In this document: positions 58,326 through 64,000 of the stretch, in pieces | How the letters are laid out: each line of letters starts with the position of its first letter | Position numbering within the stretch: the first letter of the stretch is position 1 | Assembly: GCF_003012745.1 (NCBI RefSeq) | Contig: NZ_PXYK01000029.1 | Location: 1-64,000, forward strand | DNA length: 64,000 nt | Direction of reading: 5' to 3' | DNA from: Kumtagia ephedrae | GTDB taxonomy: Bacteria > Pseudomonadota > Alphaproteobacteria > Rhizobiales > Rhizobiaceae | The notes under the pieces: generated by a model | What the model saw: the letters and a program-made list of their open reading frames with translations, nothing else | What the model was told of the DNA's origin: nothing | Databases searched by the model: none | Position numbers and translations under genes: made by a program

Positions 58326-60545
58326 TCACGCCGCCTGCTTTTCCTCGCCCTTCGTGTAGGGATCGAAGCGCTGGTAGAAGGTCTCGCCCTTTTCCGCTAT
58401 ATCGACAAGCAGCTTGGGCGCCTTGAACTGGTCGCCGTATTTCTTGCGCAGCTTCTTGGACAGCGCGACGAAGGCGTCCGCTCCCATGCCGTCGATATAG
58501 GACAGCGTTCCGCCGGTATAGGGCGCGAAGCCGAAGGCGAGGATCGAGCCGACATCGGCCTCGCGCGGATCCGACACGATGCCCTCTTCCATGACGCGCG
58601 CCGCCTCCAGCGCGATGGTGACGAGCAGGCGCTGCTTCAGCTCCTCGACGTCGACCTTCTCCGGCGCCTTCTGCGGGTAAAGGTCCTTCAGGCCGGGCCA
58701 CAGCTTCTTCTTCGCCGGCTTGGCCGGATAGTCGTAAAAGCCCTTGCCGTTCTTGCGGCCGAAGCGGCCATGCGTGTCCACCATGGTGTCGATCAGCGCC
58801 ATCTGCGCCGGATCGACGGCCTTGTCGCCGAGATCGCGTTTGGTCTGCCGCATGATCTTCTGCGCCAGGTCGATCGCCGTCTCGTCGGTCAGCGCCAGCG
58901 GCCCGACCGGCATGCCGGCCATCCTTGCCGCATTCTCGATCATCGGCGCCGGCACGCCCTCGATCAGCATGCGGAAGGCCTCGGCCATGTAGCGCAGCAC
59001 GCAGCGGTTGACGTAGAAGCCGCGCGTGTCGTTGACGACGATCGGCGTCTTGCCGATGGCGCGCACATAGTCCATCGCCACGGCCAGCGCCTTGTCGCCG
59101 GTCTTCTTGCCGAGGATGATCTCGACCAGCATCATGCGGTCGACCGGCGAGAAGAAGTGGATGCCGATGAAATTCTTCGGCCGCGCCGAGTTCTTGGCCA
59201 GCGCGGTGATGGGGATGGTCGAGGTGTTGGAGGCGAAGGTCGCCGAGGATTTCAGCACGGCCTCCGCCTTCTCGGTCGCGCCCTTCTTCACCTCCGAATC
59301 CTCGAACACCGCCTCGACGACGAGGTCGCAGCCTTCGAGCTTCGCATAGTCGTCGGTAGGCGTGATCAGGGCTAGCAGCTTGTCCTTGTCCTCCGCCTTG
59401 GCGCGGCCCTTGGCCACCGCCTCGGAGATCAGCTTGTCGGAATGCGCCTTGCCCTTCTCGGCCGACGGCATGTCACGGTCGAGCAGCACCACCGGAATGC
59501 CCGCCTTGGCGGTGACATAGGCGATGCCGGCGCCCATGAAGCCGGCGCCGAGCACGCCGATCTTCCTGAATTTCGTCGGATTGACGCCTTGCGGGCGGCG
59601 CGCGCCCTTGTTCAGCTCCTGCAGCGACACGAACAGCGAACGGATCATCATCGCCGCCTCGGTCGACTGCATGATCTCGGTGAAATAGCGCTGCTCGATC
59701 CGCAGCCCGGTCTCGAAGGGCACCAGCAGGCCCTCGTAGACGCATTTCAGGATGGCGGTAACGGCGGGGTAGTTGCCAAAAGTCTCGCGACGCGAAATGG
59801 CGATCGCGGGCGGCCACAGATTGGCGCCGGCGGCGGAATAGACCGGCCCGCCGGGGATCTTGAAGCCCTTCTCGTCCCAAGGCTGGACCGGCTTCAGCCC
59901 GCCCTTGATCATCGCCTTGGCGGTCTCGACCAGCTTCTTCGGCTCGGCGATCTCGTGGATCAGGCCCATCTGCTTGGCGCGCTTCGGCGTCAGAGACTGG
60001 CCGGTGGTCAGCATCTGCAAGGCTTCCTGGGTATTGGCGAGCCGCGGTACGCGCTGGGTGCCGCCGGCGCCCGGGAAGATGCCGACCTTGACCTCCGGCA
60101 ACGCCATCTTGACCTTGTCGCCATCGGCGGCGACGCGGCCGTGGCAGGCCAGCGACAGCTCGAAGGCGCCGCCCATGCAGGTGCCGTTGATCGCCGACAC
60201 CCACGGCTTGCCCGACGTCTCAAGCTTGCGCCACAGCCAGCCCATGCGCCCGGCGCCCTCGAACAGCAGCTTCGTCGCCTTCTCAGGGTCCTTGGCCTTC
60301 TCGGCGTGGAAGATCCCGAGCATGCGCTTCAGCATGTTCAGGTCGGCGCCGCCGGAAAAGCTGTCCTTGCCCGAGGTGATTACCGCGCCCTTGATCGCCG
60401 CGTCGCCGGCGACCTGGTCGATGATCCTGTCGAGCTCGTTCATCACCTCCTCGGTGAAGACGTTCATCGAGCGGTCCGGCATGTTCCAGGTGACGAGGGC
60501 GATGCCGTCGGCGTCGGTCTCGACGGTGAAGTTGGTGTAGGTCAT
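58326..60545 (-). CDS. fadJ: Fatty-acid oxidation multienzyme (enoyl-CoA hydratase / 3-hydroxyacyl-CoA dehydrogenase)
   Basis: A 739-aa fusion. Residues 1-190 are crotonase (KDSFSGGADLNMLKRM oxyanion loop; ACHGRVAADGDKVKMALPEV with the catalytic Glu region). Residues about 330-620 are the NAD-dependent dehydrogenase (IGVLGAGFMGAGIAYVTAKA Rossmann loop; NFIGIHFFSPVDRMMLVEII with catalytic His). The C-terminal helical domain carries DPREADVGSILAFGFAPYTGG. The assignment to FadB versus FadJ is not secure. It acts with the thiolase at 60725. Confidence 0.92.
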   Translation of the reverse strand: MTYTNFTVETDADGIALVTWNMPDRSMNVFTEEVMNELDRIIDQVAGDAAIKGAVITSGKDSFSGGADLNMLKRMLGIFHAEKAKDPEKATKLLFEGAGRMGWLWRKLETSGKPWVSAINGTCMGGAFELSLACHGRVAADGDKVKMALPEVKVGIFPGAGGTQRVPRLANTQEALQMLTTGQSLTPKRAKQMGLIHEIAEPKKLVETAKAMIKGGLKPVQPWDEKGFKIPGGPVYSAAGANLWPPAIAISRRETFGNYPAVTAILKCVYEGLLVPFETGLRIEQRYFTEIMQSTEAAMMIRSLFVSLQELNKGARRPQGVNPTKFRKIGVLGAGFMGAGIAYVTAKAGIPVVLLDRDMPSAEKGKAHSDKLISEAVAKGRAKAEDKDKLLALITPTDDYAKLEGCDLVVEAVFEDSEVKKGATEKAEAVLKSSATFASNTSTIPITALAKNSARPKNFIGIHFFSPVDRMMLVEIILGKKTGDKALAVAMDYVRAIGKTPIVVNDTRGFYVNRCVLRYMAEAFRMLIEGVPAPMIENAARMAGMPVGPLALTDETAIDLAQKIMRQTKRDLGDKAVDPAQMALIDTMVDTHGRFGRKNGKGFYDYPAKPAKKKLWPGLKDLYPQKAPEKVDVEELKQRLLVTIALEAARVMEEGIVSDPREADVGSILAFGFAPYTGGTLSYIDGMGADAFVALSKKLRKKYGDQFKAPKLLVDIAEKGETFYQRFDPYTKGEEKQAA

Positions 60546-60574
60546 TGGGGAGCGTCTCCTTGGCGCGGCGTCTT

Positions 60575-60715
60575 CCCTCCCCCTTGAGGGGAGGGTGACC
60601 CGCGAAGCGGGTCGGGTGGGGTCATCTCAATGTCTCGGCCTGGCTGGGCGCCGGAGCGCTGCCGCCCCGACCCCACCCGGCCGCTTCGCGGCCATCCTCC
60701 CCTCGAGGGGGAGGG
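60575..60715. repeat. Long inverted repeat (imperfect arms), family B-like
   Basis: Arms at 60575-60623 and 60669-60715 pair imperfectly (CTCCCCCTTGAGGGGAGG against CCTCCCCTCGAGGGGGAGG; GGGTCGGGTGGGGTC against GACCCCACCCGG). Spacer about 45 bp. It lies inside the beta-oxidation gene run, between the thiolase and fadJ. Confidence 0.75.
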
Positions 60716-60724
60716 ATAGTCGCG

Positions 60725-61933
60725 CTATACCCGCTCGATGATGGTGGCGGTGCCCATGCCGGCGCCGATGCACAGCGTCACCAGCGCGGTGTTCAGGTCG
60801 CGGCGTTCCAGTTCGTCCAGCACCGTGCCGAAGATCATCGCGCCGGTGGCGCCGAGCGGATGGCCCATGGCGATGGCGCCGCCATTCACGTTGATCCTGT
60901 CGGGGTCGATCTCGAAGGCCTGCATGTAGCGCAGCACGACCGAAGCGAAGGCCTCGTTGAGCTCGAACAGGTCGATGTCCTCGAGTTTTATCCTGGCGCG
61001 CTTCAGCAGCTTCTCGGTGACGTCGACCGGGCCGGTCAGCATCATCGCCGGCTCGGAGCCGATGTTGGCAAAAGCCTTGATGCGCGCCCGCGGCTTCAGC
61101 CCCATGGCCTTGCCTGCTTTCTTGGAGCCGAGCAGCACGGCGGCTGCGCCATCGACTATGCCGGAGGAATTGCCGGCGTGGTGGACGTGGTTGACTTCCT
61201 CCAGTTCGGGATAGCGCTGCACGGCCACCGCATCGAAGCCGCCCATCTCGCCGGGCATGACGAAGGACGGATTGAGCGAGGCCAGCGCCTGCATGTCGGT
61301 CGTGGGCCGCATGTGCTCGTCATGGTCGAGGATGGTGAGGCCGTTCTGGTCCTTAACCGGGATGACCGATTTCCTGAAATAGCCCTTCTCCCAGGCCTTC
61401 GCCGCGCGCTTCTGGCTCTCCACCGCATAGGCGTCGACGTCGTCGCGCGAAAAACCGTATCTGGTGGCGATGAGGTCGGCCGACACGCCCTGCGGCATGA
61501 ACCAGCCGGGCAGGCCGACGGAGGGGTCCATGAACCAGGCGCCGCCGGACATGCCCATGCCGACGCGGCTCATCGATTCGACGCCGCCGGCGATCACGAT
61601 CTCGTCGGCGCCCTGCGCGATCTTGGCCGCCCCGAAATTGATGGCGTCGAGGCCCGACGCGCAGAAGCGCGAGATCTGCATGCCGGGCGCCTTGGTGTCG
61701 TAGCCGGCCTCGAAGGCGGCCGAGCGCGGGATCACCGAGCCGGCCTCGCCGACCGGGTCGACGCAGCCGAAGATGATGTCGTCGACCTGCGACGTGTCGA
61801 GGCCGTTGCGGTCGCGCACTGCCTCCAGCACTTTTGCACCGAGCCGCACGGCCGGCACCTCGTGCAGCGATCCGTCCTTCTTGCCGCGTCCGCGCGGCGT
61901 GCGCACGGCGTCATAGACATAGGCTTCGGGCAT
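60725..61933 (-). CDS. fadA: Acetyl-CoA acetyltransferase (thiolase)
   Basis: A 402-aa thiolase. The acyl-accepting Cys is in [20 protein letters not shown] (about residue 88); [18 protein letters not shown] (about 355) has the His, and [16 protein letters not shown] (about 387) the second Cys. GAGGAG lies upstream of the ATG. With the fadJ-type gene downstream it makes a FadBA-like pair for beta-oxidation; biosynthetic acetoacetyl-CoA thiolases are similar. Confidence 0.92.
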   Translation of the reverse strand: MPEAYVYDAVRTPRGRGKKDGSLHEVPAVRLGAKVLEAVRDRNGLDTSQVDDIIFGCVDPVGEAGSVIPRSAAFEAGYDTKAPGMQISRFCASGLDAINFGAAKIAQGADEIVIAGGVESMSRVGMGMSGGAWFMDPSVGLPGWFMPQGVSADLIATRYGFSRDDVDAYAVESQKRAAKAWEKGYFRKSVIPVKDQNGLTILDHDEHMRPTTDMQALASLNPSFVMPGEMGGFDAVAVQRYPELEEVNHVHHAGNSSGIVDGAAAVLLGSKKAGKAMGLKPRARIKAFANIGSEPAMMLTGPVDVTEKLLKRARIKLEDIDLFELNEAFASVVLRYMQAFEIDPDRINVNGGAIAMGHPLGATGAMIFGTVLDELERRDLNTALVTLCIGAGMGTATIIERV

Positions 61934-61957
61934 GGTGGTCTCCTCGGCGTTTGGAAG

Positions 61958-62341
61958 TCAGGCCGCAGCGATGACTTCGATCTCGATGAGCCAGTCGTCG
62001 GCGAGGGTCTCGGCGACGATGGCGGTTGTTGGAATCCTGCGCCCGCCCAGCGCCTTCAGCCGGGCGGCAGCGTTCTTCTCGGCATAGGCGCGGTCGCGCA
62101 GGTAACTCGTCGCCCGCACGACGTTGTCGACCGACATGTCGGCGCTGGCGAGAATGGTGCGGATGTTGGACCAGATCAGGTCGAGCTGCTCGTCGACCGT
62201 CCTGCCCGCCGACCAGTCCGGATTGAGCCCCATCGTTCCGGCCACGAACAGGAAGCGCCTGGGATCGCGGACCTCCACGGCGTGGATGTAGTCGTCCGCC
62301 GGGTAGATGCCTTCCACGGGATTGTGGTCGATCCGTTGCAC
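61958..62341 (-). CDS. RidA/YjgF-like protein
   Basis: A 127-aa protein from GTG 62339-62341 (GGAG upstream). It has the Rid fold pattern: DPRRFLFVAGTMGLNPDWSA, TVDEQLDLIWSNIRTILASA and NVVRATSYLRD, ending IPTTAIVAETLADDWLIEIE then VIAA. The Arg of active RidA enamine deaminases (in the R-x-x-V stretch before AVxV) is not at its usual place, so deaminase activity is uncertain. Encoded between the acyl-CoA dehydrogenase and thiolase genes. Confidence 0.8.
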   Translation of the reverse strand: MQRIDHNPVEGIYPADDYIHAVEVRDPRRFLFVAGTMGLNPDWSAGRTVDEQLDLIWSNIRTILASADMSVDNVVRATSYLRDRAYAEKNAAARLKALGGRRIPTTAIVAETLADDWLIEIEVIAAA

Positions 62342-62352
62342 CGTTCCGCTCC

Positions 62353-63522
62353 CTACAGGCCTCTCGCGATCAGCAGCTTCATGATCTCGTTGGTGCCGCC
62401 ATAGATGCGCTGCACGCGGGCGTCGCGGTACATGCGGGCGATCGGGTATTCGTTCATATAGCCGTAGCCGCCGAAGAGCTGCAGGCATTCGTCCACGACC
62501 TTGCACTGCAAGTCGGAGAGCCAGTACTTCGCCATCGAGGCCGTCGCCGGGTCGAGGCCACCGGCGATGTGCCGGGCGACACAGTCGTTGTAGAAGACGC
62601 GGCCGACCGTCGCCTCGGTCTTCAGCTCCGCCAGCTTGAACTGCGTGTTCTGGAACTCGATGATCGCCTGGCCGAAGGCCTTCCGCTCCTTGACATAGTC
62701 TATGGTGACGGCGAGCGCCCGCTCGATCATGGCGATGGCCTGGCCGGCGATCAGCAGGCGCTCCTGCGGCAGCTGCTGCATGAGCTGGACGAAACCCTGG
62801 CCTTCCTCGTGGCCGAGCAGGTTGGCGGTCGGCACGCGCACGTCGGTGAAGAACAGCTCCGACGTGTCGTTGGCCTTCATGCCGATCTTGTCGAGGTTGC
62901 GGCCGCGCTCGAAACCTTCGGCGCCGTCGGTCTCGACGACGATCAGCGAGGTGCCCTTGGCGCCCTTGGTCGGATCGGTCTTGGTGACGACGATGACCAG
63001 GTTGGCGTGCTGCCCGTTGGTGATGAAGGTCTTCGAGCCGTTGATGCGATACTGGTTGCCGTCCTTGTCGGCGCGCGTCTTGACGCCCTGCAGGTCGGAG
63101 CCGGCGCCGGGCTCGGTCATGGCGATAGCGCCGATCAGCTCGCCGGTCGCCAGCTTCGGCAGCCACTTCCTTTTCTGCTCCTCCGAGCCGTAGTGAAGGA
63201 TGTAGGGCGCAACGATGGCGTTGTGCAGCACGATGCCGAAACCGTCGACGCCGGTGTGGCCGATGGCTTCGATGATGGCGCTTTCATGCGCGTAGGTGCC
63301 GCCCGAACCGCCATATTCCTCCGGCATCGACGCGCAGAGCAGCCCTGCCGCGCCGGCCTTCTCCCAGGCCGAGCGGTCGACGATCTCGTTCTTCTCATAG
63401 GTCTCGTAGTGCGGCGCGATCTCGTCGGCCATGAAGCGCCGCGCCATGTCGTAGAGCATGGCGACGTCCTCGCCCGCCCAGGCGGGTTTCGGCAGGCCGA
63501 GGATGGTGGCGGGATCGGTCAT
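62353..63522 (-). CDS. Acyl-CoA dehydrogenase
   Basis: A 389-aa FAD enzyme. FAD and substrate loops TEPGAGSDLQGVKTRA (about residue 125) and FITNGQHANLVIVV, then FGGYGYMNEYPIARMYRDAR (about 350) and IYGGTNEIMKLLIAR at the end. The usual Glu in the YEGT motif is Gly here, but QERLLIAG (about 235) has Glu where isovaleryl- and long-chain-type enzymes keep the catalytic base. It is the gene upstream of the RidA-like gene, 11 bp apart. Confidence 0.92.
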   Translation of the reverse strand: MTDPATILGLPKPAWAGEDVAMLYDMARRFMADEIAPHYETYEKNEIVDRSAWEKAGAAGLLCASMPEEYGGSGGTYAHESAIIEAIGHTGVDGFGIVLHNAIVAPYILHYGSEEQKRKWLPKLATGELIGAIAMTEPGAGSDLQGVKTRADKDGNQYRINGSKTFITNGQHANLVIVVTKTDPTKGAKGTSLIVVETDGAEGFERGRNLDKIGMKANDTSELFFTDVRVPTANLLGHEEGQGFVQLMQQLPQERLLIAGQAIAMIERALAVTIDYVKERKAFGQAIIEFQNTQFKLAELKTEATVGRVFYNDCVARHIAGGLDPATASMAKYWLSDLQCKVVDECLQLFGGYGYMNEYPIARMYRDARVQRIYGGTNEIMKLLIARGL

Positions 63523-63553
63523 GGGCGCGACCTGGAAATGGTGAAGGCCGCCA

Positions 63554-63711
63554 CACCCCCCTCTGTCCTGCCGGACATCTCCCCCGCAAGGGGGGAGATT
63601 GGCAGTTGCGGCCTCGCGACTCTTTCTGCGACGTTGGAGACTGGCGAAATCGGAGCGGCCGGCCAATCTCCCCCCTTGCGGGGGAGATGTCCGGTAGGAC
63701 AGAGGGGGGTG
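63554..63711. repeat. Long inverted repeat (49-bp arms), family A copy 2
   Basis: Arms at 63554-63602 and 63663-63711 with one mismatch; the core is as in 102-260. The 60-bp spacer reads CCGATTTCGCCA on the minus strand, while copy 1 has it on the plus strand. It lies between the two acyl-CoA dehydrogenase genes. Confidence 0.85.
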
Positions 63712-63743
63712 CGAAGGAGCGCGACCTTTCTCATATCCAAACC

Positions 63744-64000
63744 TTAGAACGCCTCCGCCGGCAGCGCCATCATCGTGTCGGCGCCGGTCGAGATGCGGGC
63801 GAGGTGGGCCGCCGTCTCGGGCATCACGCGCTCCATGAAATAGCGGCCGGTGACGATCTTGTGCTCGTAGAAGGAGGCCGCGTCGCCGGCGCCTTCGGCC
63901 AGCTTCGCCTGCGCCGCCTTCACCATCAGGCCCCACATGTAGCCCAGCGACACCAGGCCGAAGAGGTGCAGATAGTCGGTCGAGGCGGCACCGGCATTGT
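63744..64000 (-). CDS. Acyl-CoA dehydrogenase, C-terminal part (cut by window edge)
   Basis: The last 84 codons of a larger acyl-CoA dehydrogenase with a C-terminal extension: ASTDYLHLFGLVSLGYMWGL, ASFYEHKIVTGRYFMERVMP and a final STGADTMMALPAEAF. This ending is characteristic of the roughly 600-aa DmdC/FadE-like enzymes, in which a helical domain follows the standard fold. Substrate preference cannot be judged from the fragment. The start is beyond 64000. Confidence 0.85.
   Translation of the reverse strand, partial: NAGAASTDYLHLFGLVSLGYMWGLMVKAAQAKLAEGAGDAASFYEHKIVTGRYFMERVMPETAAHLARISTGADTMMALPAEAF

Noticed and set aside
1-64000. CRISPR arrays or cas genes.
   Set aside because: No regularly spaced short repeats and no Cas-like protein in any frame.

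Overview
The window is high-GC DNA from an alphaproteobacterium of the Rhizobiales, most likely a Mesorhizobium-like member of the Phyllobacteriaceae. Supporting signs are the cell-cycle regulator GcrA with a cluster of GANTC sites, a SAM-II riboswitch ahead of the O-succinylhomoserine sulfhydrylase gene, the argD-argF-hslO order, a two-domain rhizobial-type dCTP deaminase, a PE-ligase-polymerase LigD beside Ku, PhoR/PhoU, class I lysyl-tRNA synthetase, and many long inverted repeats between genes. The species is an inference; no rRNA or marker gene was available to settle it.

Layout. 1-3.2 kb: a truncated dehydrogenase gene and a nitrate/taurine-type ABC uptake operon, divergent from an RpiR-family regulator (3.5-4.5 kb). 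4.5-8.5 kb: gcrA, then argD-argF-hslO. 8.8-15.2 kb: a secreted three-repeat protein, apaG, metZ with its riboswitch, dcd, a small secreted protein, a voltage-gated sodium-type channel and a basic hypothetical protein; three copies of a 78-79 bp palindromic repeat lie here, one of them in frame inside the hypothetical gene. 15.4-21.6 kb: a DNA-repair cluster, ligD-ku-(BRCT/TPR protein)-(alpha/beta hydrolase)-(small protein)-xth.

21.7-36.6 kb is bounded by an intact tRNA-Gly(CCC) at its right end and a 46-bp copy of that tRNA's 3' half at its left end, the geometry of an island integrated into a tRNA. It has no integrase. Its cargo is mostly exported: a TPR-glycosyltransferase, a Hint-domain protein, DUF2950 and DUF3300 proteins, two beta-barrel proteins, a formylglycine-generating enzyme, a HAD phosphatase and an arylsulfatase, plus a membrane-anchored TPR regulator.

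36.7-45.8 kb is core-like: a small membrane protein, a histone-deacetylase-like amidohydrolase, an ATP-grasp protein, pyrD, a DUF952 protein, a secreted coiled-coil protein, a flavin monooxygenase, phoU and phoR. 46-52.1 kb holds one glycosyltransferase gene split by a 4.07 kb IS1595-family transposon with perfect 28-bp ends and an 8-bp target duplication. Its cargo includes an XRE regulator with matching operators at both its own promoter and a cargo promoter, a candidate toxin-antitoxin pair, and two inward-facing coiled-coil proteins, one near each end.

52.3-64 kb: a solute-binding protein, a TerB-like protein, class I lysyl-tRNA synthetase, a nuclease-like protein, an S24 repressor, a ParE/ParD pair, and a beta-oxidation cluster (thioesterase, FadB-type multienzyme, thiolase, RidA-like protein and two acyl-CoA dehydrogenases, the last cut by the window end).
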